This document shows positions 9,210 through 17,478 of a stretch of 64,000 bases of DNA, one piece after another (position 1 is the stretch's first letter; every line of letters begins with the position of its first letter). Position numbers and translations under genes: made by a program. The stretch lies in assembly GCA_002298915.1 (NCBI GenBank), contig DBML01000023.1, positions 186,001 through 250,000 of the forward strand, read 5' to 3'. The stretch comes from Clostridium sp. UBA699. GTDB taxonomy: Bacteria > Bacillota > Clostridia > Clostridiales > Clostridiaceae. The notes under the pieces are model-generated. The model saw only the letters and a list, made by a program, of their open reading frames with translations, made no database searches and had not been told where the DNA came from.

Positions 9210-10139
9210 ATGCTGAAGTACGTATTAAAGAGACTTGCCTACATGTCGGCCACGCTGTGGGTTGTCATTACGATAACTTTTTTCCTCATGCACGCGATAC
9301 CGGGAGACCCGTTGTCAAGCCTTGCAAGGGAGCTGCCCGCGCAGACAAAGGCGAACTACTATGCAAAGTACGGGCTGGACAAGAGCCTTGGTGAGCAGTA
9401 CGCAATATATATGAAGAATCTCCTTCAGGGAGACCTTGGCGAATCGCTGAAGTATCCTGGCAGGAAGGTCAGCGGAGAGATAATAAAATACGCCCCGGTG
9501 ACCGCGAGGCTGGGTCTCCAGGCAGTGGCTATCGGCTTCGTTCTCGGAGGACTGCTGGGCATGGCGGCCGCGTTGAGGAGGGGCAGATGGTCCGACTTCG
9601 CTATAACGTCAGCGACGCTGCTCGGGCTTTCCGTTCCAAGCTTCGTGCTGGCTGCGCTCCTGCAGTACGTTTTCGCCGTGAGGAACAGCTGGCTTCCGGC
9701 CACCGGCTGGGGAGGCTTCTCGTTCACGGTGCTGCCGACGATCGCACTAAGCACGTCCGTGCTTGCGGTCTTTACAAGGATTGCAAGGGCGAGCTCGCTG
9801 GATGTCCTTGAGCAGGACTACATTACGGCCGCCAGAGCAAAAGGGGCTGGGGGAGCCTCCTTCGTCTGGAAGCACGTTGCAAGGAACGCAGTGCTCCCTT
9901 CCGTCACGCTGCTGGGGCCGCAGATCGCGGGAGTCCTGACAGGCTCTTTCGTTATCGAGAACATGTTCGCCATCCCGGGTATAGGCTCGAACTTCGTGAC
10001 CAGCGTGTTCAACAGGGACTACACGATGATTATGGGGATGACCGTTTTCTATGCGGTTGTCTACATGGCTGCACTGCTGCTTGTCGACATAGCCTATGCT
10101 GCGATCGACCCTCGCATCAGGCTCGGCTCAAGGAATTGA
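9210..10139 (+). CDS. oppB: oligopeptide ABC transporter permease, OppB type
   Basis: 309-residue inner permease with six membrane segments: one at the N-terminus (about 9-30), then five from about 95. The signature coupling loop is EQDYITAARAKGAGGASFVWKH (about 201-222). Start ATG 9210 is chosen because AAGAGG lies upstream at about 9197-9202; the upstream in-frame TTG 9189 has no ribosome site. It pairs with OppC to form the channel. Confidence 0.93.
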   Translation: MLKYVLKRLAYMSATLWVVITITFFLMHAIPGDPLSSLARELPAQTKANYYAKYGLDKSLGEQYAIYMKNLLQGDLGESLKYPGRKVSGEIIKYAPVTARLGLQAVAIGFVLGGLLGMAAALRRGRWSDFAITSATLLGLSVPSFVLAALLQYVFAVRNSWLPATGWGGFSFTVLPTIALSTSVLAVFTRIARASSLDVLEQDYITAARAKGAGGASFVWKHVARNAVLPSVTLLGPQIAGVLTGSFVIENMFAIPGIGSNFVTSVFNRDYTMIMGMTVFYAVVYMAALLLVDIAYAAIDPRIRLGSRN

Positions 10140-10153
10140 CGGGAGGTGTTCGG

Positions 10154-10993
10154 ATGGAAGCGGTTAACAAACTCAAAAACAACAGAACAGCGATGGCTTC
10201 ACTGGCAGTGATCAGTTTCATTGCACTGCTTTGCGTTTTCGGGCCTCTAGTGACGCCATACAAATACACAGCGGTCAACTCGGGGATAATAAATCAGGCC
10301 CCGAGCCTGCAGCACTTATTCGGCACTGACGATCTGGGCAGGGACATCTTCGCCAGGATATGCGCCGGAGGAAGGGTCTCCATGCTGATAGGGCTAGCGG
10401 GGGCGCTGGCGGTGACTGTTCTGGGAGTCATTTACGGAGGCGTTTCGGGATACTTCGGAGGTGCGGTTGACGACATCATGATGAGGGTAGTGGAGGTCAT
10501 GAACTGCATACCCTACATGATAGTCGCTATACTCATAGCGTTTGCCGCCGGGCAGGGCATAGGCTCGCTCATCCTCGCGATGACGATAACTGGCTGGGGA
10601 GGCATGGCGAGGCTTGTCAGGGGACAGGTACTGCAGCTCAAGGAGCAGCAGTTCGTCGCGGCCTCGAAAGCCTTGGGGGCAGGCCCGGCCTGGATAATAA
10701 GGAAGCACCTGCTCCCAAACACGATAGGGATCATTATAGCCCAGTTCACTCTGGACATACCGATGTTCATATTCGGAGAGGCTTTCCTCAGCTTCATAGG
10801 ACTGGGGATACAGTCTCCGGGCACAAGCTGGGGAGCAATGGCTGCGGCAGCGCAGCAGCATCTCATGTTCTACCCTTACCAGATATTCTTTCCATCATTA
10901 TTCATAAGCCTTACCATGCTTTCCCTGAACCTCCTGGGTGACGGACTTAGGGATGCGCTGGACCCAAGGCTGAACAGGCAGGAGGCAAAATAA
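10154..10993 (+). CDS. oppC: oligopeptide ABC transporter permease, OppC type
   Basis: 279-residue second permease. N-terminal OppC segment, the family phrase HLFGTDDLGRDIFARICAG (about 57-75), and the coupling loop QFVAASKALGAGPAWIIRKH. ATG 10154 follows GGGAGGTG at 10141-10148, so the ATG-less upstream extension is not used. Its stop overlaps the start of oppD by one base (TAATG), which couples their translation. Confidence 0.93.
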   Translation: MEAVNKLKNNRTAMASLAVISFIALLCVFGPLVTPYKYTAVNSGIINQAPSLQHLFGTDDLGRDIFARICAGGRVSMLIGLAGALAVTVLGVIYGGVSGYFGGAVDDIMMRVVEVMNCIPYMIVAILIAFAAGQGIGSLILAMTITGWGGMARLVRGQVLQLKEQQFVAASKALGAGPAWIIRKHLLPNTIGIIIAQFTLDIPMFIFGEAFLSFIGLGIQSPGTSWGAMAAAAQQHLMFYPYQIFFPSLFISLTMLSLNLLGDGLRDALDPRLNRQEAK

Positions 10994-11997
10994 TGGAGAA
11001 GCTGCTCGAAGTTAGAAATCTGAAAGTATCGTACCACACATACGCGGGAGAGGTTCAGGCGGTCAGGGGTGCGGACTTCCACCTGCTCAAGGGCGAGACT
11101 CTGGCCCTAGTCGGCGAGTCGGGCTCAGGCAAGACGGCTGCTGCCAAAGCTATAATGAGGCTGGTCGAGAAGCCGAACGGTGAGATAAAGGAGCGATCTG
11201 AGATAATGTTCGACGGACAGGACATACTGAAGATGCGCAAGGAGCAGGTCAGGAGGCTCAGAGGCGGCGAGATAGGGATGATCTTCCAGGATTCAGCGGC
11301 GTCCCTCAACCCGACGATGAAGGTCGGGGACCAGATAGCCGAAAGCCTTATGATCCACCGCGGCCTTAAGAGGAAGGACGCCTTCAGGAAGGCGTGCGAG
11401 GCGCTGGACAAGGTGCACATCAGCGACAGCGAAGTGATGGCCGGCAGGTATCCCCACGAGTTTTCGGGCGGGATGAGGCAGAGGGTGATGATTGCCATGG
11501 CCGCCGCGAGCAGCCCGAAAATTATCATAGCGGACGAGCCGACTACCGCGCTGGACCCCACGATCCAGGCCGAGGTGCTGGGCCTCCTGAGGGAGCTGCA
11601 GCAGAGCACAGGGGCTGCGATGATACTGATAACCCATGACCTGAGGATTGCGGAGGCTGCAGCTGACAGGGTGCACATAATGTATGCGGGAAAGATAGTG
11701 GAGAAGGCTGACAAGGCAGAGCTGTTCAGGAACCCGCTCCATCCCTACACGAAGGCACTGCTGAACTCTGTTCCCAGAACGGATTCGGAGAGGAAGAGCC
11801 GGCTGCCGGACATACCAGGAGCACCGCCCGAACTGACGAGGGACTTCGAAGGCTGCGCGTTTGCAAACAGGTGCGGCAGCTGCATGCCCGTATGCCTTAG
11901 CAGGAAGCCGGAACTATTAGATGTCGGCAGCGGCCACGAGGCGACCTGCTGGCTTATGGACGGAAGGGGAGGTGCTAAGCGTGATAACGGCAAATAA
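10993..11997 (+). CDS. oppD: oligopeptide ABC transporter ATP-binding protein, OppD type
   Basis: 334-residue ATPase. Walker A GESGSGKTAAAK (about 37-48), signature FSGGMRQR, Walker B IIIADEPTTALDP and switch histidine ILITHDL. The OppD/F C-terminal extension follows, with cysteines in CAFANRCGSCMPVC and a final C, the arrangement known to bind an iron-sulphur cluster in related peptide importers. It forms a heterodimer with OppF, whose gene starts 17 bases inside this one. Confidence 0.93.
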   Translation: MEKLLEVRNLKVSYHTYAGEVQAVRGADFHLLKGETLALVGESGSGKTAAAKAIMRLVEKPNGEIKERSEIMFDGQDILKMRKEQVRRLRGGEIGMIFQDSAASLNPTMKVGDQIAESLMIHRGLKRKDAFRKACEALDKVHISDSEVMAGRYPHEFSGGMRQRVMIAMAAASSPKIIIADEPTTALDPTIQAEVLGLLRELQQSTGAAMILITHDLRIAEAAADRVHIMYAGKIVEKADKAELFRNPLHPYTKALLNSVPRTDSERKSRLPDIPGAPPELTRDFEGCAFANRCGSCMPVCLSRKPELLDVGSGHEATCWLMDGRGGAKRDNGK

Positions 11998-12895
11998 CAT
12001 CAGCAAAACCTTCAGGCTTGGCAGGAAATCATCTGCAAAGGCTTTGGACGGAGTAAGCATTAACATAAGCAAGGGGGAAACCTTTGCTTTGGTGGGAGAG
12101 TCAGGTTCGGGCAAGACGACCCTGGGGAAAATCCTGCTGGGCTGCTGCAGCCCTGATGGCGGAGAGGTTTTGTTCGGCGGAACCGATATCGGATCACTGG
12201 ACAAGAACGGCAGCAGGGCTTTCGCTAGGAAAGCCCAGATGATATTTCAGGACTCCTACGCATCGATGAACCCGAGGATGAGGGTGGCAGACATAGTTGC
12301 AGAGGGGCTGGACATCCACGGCATCTGCGGCATCGAGGAGAGACGTTCGCGAGTGAATGGGCTTCTGAAGTCGGTCGGGCTCCGCGAAGACCTGGCAGGA
12401 CGCTTTCCCCACGAGCTATCCGGAGGGCAGAGGCAGAGGGTGATAATAGCAAGGGCCCTTGCCATCGAACCGGAGTTCCTTGTGTGCGATGAGCCAATAT
12501 CCTCACTGGATGTTTCGGTACAGGCCCAGATAGTCAACCTGCTCATGGACCTTCAGAAGGAGAAGGGGCTTACGTACCTGTTCATCCTTCACGACCTAAA
12601 CATGGCAAGGCATGTCTCGGACAGGATGGGGGTAATTTACAAGGGAAAGATTCTTGAGACAGGGCCGAGCGACGAGGTCAGCAGGAACCCGCTTCACCCC
12701 TACACCAGGGAACTGCTTTCGGCAGCTGCTGTTCGGGACTTCGAAGGGTTTGGCAGGGAAAAGGCTGGCGTGCAGATACAAGGATCAGGCTGCAGGTTCG
12801 CTGCCAGGTGCCCTAAGGCGGGGCTGGAGTGCACGACCGAACCAGAGCTCAGGCAGACCGGGAGAGGCCATTTTGCTGCCTGCCATAAACTGTAG
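11981..12895 (+). CDS. oppF: oligopeptide ABC transporter ATP-binding protein, OppF type
   Basis: 304-residue ATPase partner of OppD. Walker A GESGSGKTTLGK, signature LSGGQRQR, Walker B FLVCDEPISSLDV, switch FILHDLNMARH, and C-terminal cysteines CRFAARCPKAGLEC with a late C. GTG 11981 has the strong site GGGGAGGTG (11967-11975) just upstream; the ATG-like start at 11921 lies deep in oppD and lacks one. Last certain gene of the Opp operon. Confidence 0.92.
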   Translation: MITANNISKTFRLGRKSSAKALDGVSINISKGETFALVGESGSGKTTLGKILLGCCSPDGGEVLFGGTDIGSLDKNGSRAFARKAQMIFQDSYASMNPRMRVADIVAEGLDIHGICGIEERRSRVNGLLKSVGLREDLAGRFPHELSGGQRQRVIIARALAIEPEFLVCDEPISSLDVSVQAQIVNLLMDLQKEKGLTYLFILHDLNMARHVSDRMGVIYKGKILETGPSDEVSRNPLHPYTRELLSAAAVRDFEGFGREKAGVQIQGSGCRFAARCPKAGLECTTEPELRQTGRGHFAACHKL

Positions 12896-12931
12896 GTCAA
12901 CGATCACAATTTAGGAGGAATATATTTAAAC

Positions 12932-13525
12932 ATGGATATTATTGACAGCAGGATTTTGTTTGTTTTGGTGCTCCCGTTTTGGGCAGCGGCAAGGCTTAAA
13001 GCATTTCGTTTAAGCAGGAAGAAGGGCAGCTTCTCGTTGGAAAGGGAAGTTGCTTTAAATATATTTTTCATTTACATATTTTGTTTAATGGGTGTCACCT
13101 TGTTTCCCCTTAGGATAATGCTTGAAAGACAGTATGTTTGGGTTTCAGTAAATGTTATACCTGTTGTGGGGACAATACAGGATATCGCAATAACAACAAA
13201 AGATCCCGTCATGCACAGCTATATGATAAAGTTTTGGATCAAAAACATAGCAGGCAATCTAATCCTCTTACTTCCTTTAGGCATCCTGGTGCCGATATTA
13301 TGGAGCGAGTTCAACAGTGCTGTTAAAACAACTGTACTTGCCTTTTGCTTATCCTTAAGCATCGAAGTTCTGCAGCTTGCCTCCGCTTATGTTGGAAATA
13401 TTGGAAGGGCTTTTGATGTCGACGATATTCTGCTTAACACCGTTGGTGCATATATCGGATACATTATTTTTAAAAATATTATTGAAAGAGGTAAAAACTT
13501 ATTGAATACGCGGGTGCAAAATTAA
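12932..13525 (+). CDS. VanZ-like membrane protein
   Basis: 197-residue membrane protein with about five hydrophobic segments. The VanZ family pattern is clear: VNVIPVVGTIQDI, then NIAGNLILLLPLGILVPILW, and the C-terminal FDVDDILLNTVGAYIGYIIF. VanZ itself gives low-level teicoplanin resistance; the role of most relatives is unknown, so no resistance is claimed. AGGAGG lies upstream of ATG 12932. It is 36 bases after oppF without a visible terminator, so it may share that transcript, but its A+T-rich base use marks the start of an AT-rich island. Confidence 0.85.
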   Translation: MDIIDSRILFVLVLPFWAAARLKAFRLSRKKGSFSLEREVALNIFFIYIFCLMGVTLFPLRIMLERQYVWVSVNVIPVVGTIQDIAITTKDPVMHSYMIKFWIKNIAGNLILLLPLGILVPILWSEFNSAVKTTVLAFCLSLSIEVLQLASAYVGNIGRAFDVDDILLNTVGAYIGYIIFKNIIERGKNLLNTRVQN

Positions 13526-13543
13526 TAAGGTGGCAAAAAGGAT

Positions 13544-13791
13544 ATGGGTGAGATAATGCGATTAAAAAAATTACAGTTATAGATATCGATGGAACACAAG
13601 TTGTTGATTTCTTTGCAGAATCTAAAAATAATACTTCAGAATTTCTATCCACTGGAGTTACAATTGATTGCAATGAATCTTTAAAATTAAAAGTTGGAGA
13701 TACGATTTATACCAATCTTTATCATCCTATGCTTACATTGTTATCTGATGATGTTGTGGAACATGATTTGATTCATCCTTTAAAATTATAA
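13544..13791 (+). pseudogene. DUF1989 / urea carboxylase-associated family, N-terminal remnant with frameshift
   Basis: From 13561 to the TAA at 13789-13791 one frame reads 76 residues that match the N-terminal part of DUF1989 proteins: ITVIDIDGTQVVDFFAE, FLSTGVTIDCNESLKL, KVGDTIYTNLYHPMLTLL, VVEHDLIHP. That frame is closed by TGA at 13549-13551 and has no start. The obvious starts, ATG 13544 and ATG 13555 (MRLKK), are in another frame; adding one A to the run of seven A at 13564-13570 would join them. The family is normally near 200 residues and continues with a cysteine motif after HP, which is missing. I call it a truncated, frameshifted remnant. Confidence 0.75.
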
Positions 13792-13822
13792 TTGAAGAAT
13801 AAATGCGATTGGAGACTAAAAA

Positions 13823-14482
13823 GTGAGAAAATTATTTTTGGCTATACGCCACGGTGACTTAGCATTAGTAAAAGATATTATTTCAAAAAAGCCTGAACTT
13901 GTTAACTCCACAGCAAAGCAGCCTCCAAAAAAGGATGATGGGCAATCCCCTCTACAAGTTGCTATTAAAAGCGGAAATTTCGAAATAGCAAATTATCTAT
14001 TAGATTCTGGTGCAGATGTAAACTTTATGGAGGGTGAGAGCTGTAATGAATGGAAGATGCCCGTCATGCAAGATGCAATCATGGCAGCTGTTTTCAATTC
14101 AAGGTTTTTACTAAATACTTACGAAAACGGAGATAATGGTTGGGAGATTCATGGAACAAAGGAACAATTCGATACAGCCTTTAATATATTGAAAAAAATG
14201 TTTGATTTGGGTGCTGATATTAGTGGACATGATTCATTTGGAAATTCTTGCTTGAGTAGAGCTGTTTTAGATGCAAGACAAATTTTACCTTCAACAAACC
14301 ATCAAGACCCTTCATGGGTAGATAAGAGACCATTAAACAGTGAATTAGTTCAGGATTTAAAACAAATCTTTAATCTTCTACTTGAAAAAGGTGCTGATAT
14401 AAATGAAGTTGATAAAATATCAGGAGAATGTCTTTTTGAACTATATAAGAATGAATGTGTAGCGCAGTTCCTAGTAAAATAA
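13823..14482 (+). CDS. ankyrin repeat protein
   Basis: 219 residues with at least three ankyrin-like repeats: ALVKDIISKKPELVNS near residues 12-28, SPLQVAIKSGNFEIANYLLDSGADVNF at about 42-68, and FNLLLEKGADINEVDKISGECLFEL at the end, plus a middle repeat around FDLGADISGHDSFGNSCLSRAV. No signal peptide. Ankyrin repeats mediate protein contacts; no partner can be named. GTG 13823 follows GGAG (13811-13814). A+T-rich like its neighbours and unlike the second ankyrin gene at 25.4-26.1 kb. Confidence 0.8.
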   Translation: MRKLFLAIRHGDLALVKDIISKKPELVNSTAKQPPKKDDGQSPLQVAIKSGNFEIANYLLDSGADVNFMEGESCNEWKMPVMQDAIMAAVFNSRFLLNTYENGDNGWEIHGTKEQFDTAFNILKKMFDLGADISGHDSFGNSCLSRAVLDARQILPSTNHQDPSWVDKRPLNSELVQDLKQIFNLLLEKGADINEVDKISGECLFELYKNECVAQFLVK

Positions 14483-14637
14483 TTATATTATCAGTGTACA
14501 GTAAAGTATTCGCTGGAAGTCATGGTTGGACTAAAAGTACCCGGTAAGGGTTCCTTTAAAAAAGACAAAAATATCAACATTATTCTTAAACATGCTAATA
14601 ATTAAGGTCGTACTCCGAAGGAAAGGGGGGGGTTATA
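14483..14637. other. short intergenic stretch with possible decayed coding
   Basis: Short open stretches exist (for example KVPGKGSFKKDKNINIILK in one frame, about 14541-14597, and VFAGSHGWTKS in another), but none has a start and ribosome site and I do not recognise them. The end holds the ribosome site AAAGGGGGGG for the next gene. Confidence 0.3.
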
Positions 14638-15231
14638 ATGAATGATGTAACGAACAGTCTAATTACTCTGCTTGTCAAAGCTTCATCGTACCTATTTATT
14701 GGGTATTTGTTGGAAAAAGCTCTAACTTTAAATAAAAAGGCGAAAATAATAAAATCTGGGACAATGATTCTTGAATACCAAAAGGGTTACAGTATAATTG
14801 GAATTGCATTTCTCCTTTTCGCTATCTTCCTCTTATCGCAAACACCTTCTGATATCTTTAGTGATTTTCAAACATTGTTTATAGAAGCCATTCTAGTTTC
14901 ATTATTCATAATCCTCGGGATAATTGGAATACTAACATCATTTGATGTAGTTGAGGTTTCCTCAGAGAAAATTAGAAATCATAATATCCTGGGGATCGGG
15001 AAAGAAAAGGTGATTCTTTGGGAGGGCATTGATGATATGCGTTATGATGAATTTTTTAAAGGTATAAAGATAGTATCCGATAAAACAAAGATTAATATAG
15101 GTATAGAACGTTCTGGTTTCGAGGATTTCATAGCGTTGTTGAGAATGAAATATGGTAACAAATTGCATAATGTATCGTTTGATGATATTTGTAAAGATAT
15201 AAAAAAGTACAGAAAATTCCCGATAAAATAA
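14638..15231 (+). CDS. hypothetical membrane protein
   Basis: 197 residues, function not recognised. Three hydrophobic segments are seen (about 7-24, 50-68 and 78-100), followed by a soluble C-terminal part (about 101-197) that alternates beta-like and charged stretches (VVEVSSEKIRNHNILGIGKEKVILWEGID), resembling the small PH-like domains often found after membrane segments. The C-terminus is lysine-rich. A strong AAAGGGGGGG site lies before ATG 14638. Neighbours are other AT-rich orphans. Confidence 0.6.
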   Translation: MNDVTNSLITLLVKASSYLFIGYLLEKALTLNKKAKIIKSGTMILEYQKGYSIIGIAFLLFAIFLLSQTPSDIFSDFQTLFIEAILVSLFIILGIIGILTSFDVVEVSSEKIRNHNILGIGKEKVILWEGIDDMRYDEFFKGIKIVSDKTKINIGIERSGFEDFIALLRMKYGNKLHNVSFDDICKDIKKYRKFPIK

Positions 15232-15297
15232 TATTGAATTTTAATTATTATGGCGCAATTAGAGATTGTTACGCAACAACTAAAGGGGGGTATAAAT

Positions 15298-15783
15298 ATG
15301 ACTTGTGAGTGTAACAAGTATCAGCCTATTCAATTAAGGCGTAAAGATATTTTGGATAGAATAAAGGTTAGTAGAAAATTAAAAAAACAATTAAACCAAA
15401 TTGCAAAACATAACGATGAACATAATCTATATATGTGTAAAGTTTGCGGACAGCTATGGCAGGGAAGCCGTGCATGGAACTGGGGAAACGATGAATACTT
15501 ATTTAAAGTTCCCCAAATTGATATTGACGATTGGATATATGAGCCGTATATGTGTCCAGATGAAATGTTAATTTACTCTGCTGTAATGGAAGATTACTAC
15601 GAAAAGAATAGCTTTCGAATAACCGAAACAAAATGTCAGGAACCTGATTGTTTTGAGAAGGCAGTTGTAAATAGTGTTCTTTGTAAAAAACATTTTATTG
15701 AAAATCTTCAATCGGTAGGAATTCTACCTAAAAGACCAAGTGGGCGCTTATTTGCTCCATATTATATCAATTCTTCAGAATAG
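15298..15783 (+). CDS. hypothetical cysteine-rich, probably zinc-binding protein
   Basis: 161 residues from ATG 15298, chosen because AAAGGGGGG lies seven bases upstream; the longer frame from 15250 lacks a site. Cysteines come in sets: CEC near the N-terminus, CKVCGQLW at about 46-53, and a C-terminal group CQEPDCFEKAVVNSVLCKKH (about 122-141), a C-x4-C-x10-C-x2-H pattern that suggests a small zinc finger. The middle is acidic and aromatic (IDIDDWIYEPYMCPDEM). No signal peptide. Function unknown. Confidence 0.6.
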   Translation: MTCECNKYQPIQLRRKDILDRIKVSRKLKKQLNQIAKHNDEHNLYMCKVCGQLWQGSRAWNWGNDEYLFKVPQIDIDDWIYEPYMCPDEMLIYSAVMEDYYEKNSFRITETKCQEPDCFEKAVVNSVLCKKHFIENLQSVGILPKRPSGRLFAPYYINSSE

Positions 15784-15992
15784 AGAAAAATTATTTTACG
15801 TCATAACATTCATTTAAGATGTCACAGTATCATATTGGGTATTACGCTTTTAAAGAAAACGGTCAACAGCCGTTTCTGTAGGTGTGTGAAATATCCTCAG
15901 CGTCTAGAACAAGAGACGTTTGGTGAAATTGAACGAAATGCGGCACTTCTGTGCGCTGACAATAAAAGATTTTAAAAAAATTGTGAGGAAAT
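15784..15992. other. intergenic region in the AT-rich island
   Basis: About 209 bases. Two small inverted repeats are visible, AAACGG..CCGTTT (about 15859-15876) and CGTCT..AGACG (about 15901-15920), without T-runs. No open frame with a ribosome site. The site GTGAGG for the next gene is at its end. Confidence 0.3.
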
Positions 15993-16511
15993 ATGGACAA
16001 AGCAAATAAAAGACAAGTTGTAAGGCTGATTTCTGAATTAAATGTTGATGAATGCAAGAATGTTTTAAATAAAAATATAAATGTTGTAATAGATTTTGAT
16101 GAATTCTACGGGAAAGTTAATAATTATAAATTTTGGGTTATGCATAGAGATATCAAATATTTTGGTGTTAGGTATTTTCCTCCAAAGTTTGAAGGGGAGA
16201 TTATAAAAACTGAGAATGGTACAATTATTCAAGGAGCATTCGGATCTCAGTTGTCGGCTAACATTTTTGAAAAAGTAGCAGCAGGATGGGTAACAGTCAT
16301 AGGCGCAATTATTATTATAGAGATAATAAAAGGCATTTTTACAGGTGAAAGCAATATCCAAGGTGGACATCCCATGCTTTTATTAATTATTTTAATAATT
16401 GTAATTTTTACAATTATAAAGTTTACAAAATTCAGCAGTAATTTAAGATATACTGATAAAGAAAAGATAATAAGTCTTTTGCAAGACAAACTGAATGCAA
16501 AAACTATCTAG
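15993..16511 (+). CDS. hypothetical membrane protein
   Basis: 172 residues, not recognised. The N-terminal 95 residues are soluble (KFWVMHRDIKYFGVRYFPPKFEGEI). Two hydrophobic segments follow (about 96-115 and 127-146), separated by a short loop (FTGESNIQGGHP), and a short charged tail ends the protein. ATG 15993 has a GTGAGG site. Last gene of the AT-rich island. Confidence 0.55.
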   Translation: MDKANKRQVVRLISELNVDECKNVLNKNINVVIDFDEFYGKVNNYKFWVMHRDIKYFGVRYFPPKFEGEIIKTENGTIIQGAFGSQLSANIFEKVAAGWVTVIGAIIIIEIIKGIFTGESNIQGGHPMLLLIILIIVIFTIIKFTKFSSNLRYTDKEKIISLLQDKLNAKTI

Positions 16512-16623
16512 ATTTGGAGATGCTGATGTTGTAATTTCTAGAATAAATATTACAGTATCCTCAAACCCATTGGTGACAATGCTAGTAGCCAAGTTCTCAC
16601 TGGATGACTGCATACGATCAGTT

Positions 16624-16654
16624 AAAGTCCCTTATGCCTGGGGCTTTTCATTTT
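16624..16654 (+). terminator. intrinsic terminator at the end of the AT-rich island
   Basis: AAAGTCCC pairs with GGGGCTTT (one G-T pair) around the loop TTATGCCT, followed by TTTTCATTTT. It separates the island genes from the methyltransferase gene, and the promoter below starts on its T-run. Confidence 0.65.
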
Positions 16655-16679
16655 GCTCTAAAATGGTATAATGTATAAT
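16645..16679 (+). promoter_or_regulatory. probable sigma-A promoter for the methyltransferase and hslO
   Basis: TTTTCA (16645-16650), 16 bases, TATAAT (16667-16672). A second TATAAT follows at 16674-16679. The match to -35 is partial. Confidence 0.5.
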
Positions 16680-16719
16680 GGTTAAAATTCAATGAAAAAA
16701 CTCATATGAGGTAATTTAA

Positions 16720-17478
16720 ATGGAGTGTTACAAAGATTTTGCAAAGATATATGACCAACTCATTAACAGCGACATAGACTACAGCGCCTGGGCTGAATTC
16801 ATACTGGACAAATGCAGGGAAGAGGGCGTGGAGTTTACCGACTACCTTGACCTGGCATGCGGAACCGGCAACATGGCTGAGCAGATATGCGGGAGCTTCA
16901 AGGAAAGCTGGCTAGTGGACATGTCTATGGACATGCTATCGGAGGCTGAGAGCAAGCTGAGGGCGAAAGGGGTTAAGGCCAAGTTTGTCTGCCAGGACAT
17001 AACGGAGCTGAACCTGAACAAGAAGTTCGACCTCATAACCTGCTGCCTTGACTCGACCAACTATATATTGAAGGATATCAGCCTTCTGAGATACTTCGCG
17101 TCTGTGAAGGATCATCTCAAGGAGGGCGGAATATTCATATTCGACATCAATACATGGTACAAGCTCAAGGAGATACTGGGCAACAACGTGTACAACTATG
17201 ACGATGAGGACGTCACTTACATCTGGGAAAACTCCTTCAGCAACGACATAGTCGACATGTACCTCACCTTCTTTGTTAAGGAAGGGGAGCTGTACAGACG
17301 ATTCGATGAGGAGCACAGGGAGAGAGCCTACACAGAAGAGGAGATCGAGGATATGCTCGCCAGGGCGGGTCTGAGGATCGCAGGCAAATACGACAGCTAT
17401 CAGCCTGTCGAGCCGGATGAGGAAACTGAAAGAATAACATATGTATTGAAACCCGAGGGAGGAAACAATAATGGATAA
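16720..17478 (+). CDS. class I SAM-dependent methyltransferase
   Basis: 252 residues. Motif I is DLACGTGNMAEQI (about 42-54), motif II has the acidic residue in SWLVDMSMDML, motif III is QDITELNLNKKFDLITCC and motif IV follows as DSTNYIL. The fold is typical of methyltransferase domain 25 proteins; the substrate is unknown. A charged C-terminal region (EEHRERAYTEEEIEDML) matches relatives. Its end overlaps hslO by eight bases, so the two are translated from one message. Confidence 0.8.
   Translation: MECYKDFAKIYDQLINSDIDYSAWAEFILDKCREEGVEFTDYLDLACGTGNMAEQICGSFKESWLVDMSMDMLSEAESKLRAKGVKAKFVCQDITELNLNKKFDLITCCLDSTNYILKDISLLRYFASVKDHLKEGGIFIFDINTWYKLKEILGNNVYNYDDEDVTYIWENSFSNDIVDMYLTFFVKEGELYRRFDEEHRERAYTEEEIEDMLARAGLRIAGKYDSYQPVEPDEETERITYVLKPEGGNNNG

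Noticed and set aside
14483..14637. Possible remnant of a toxin or nuclease gene (short phrases VFAGSHGWTKS and KVPGKGSFKKDK)
   Set aside because: The phrases are in different frames, have no start or ribosome site, and I could not match them to a family.
15855..15922. Small inverted repeats as terminators or recombination sites
   Set aside because: Stems are five or six pairs, without T-runs, and do not flank anything.
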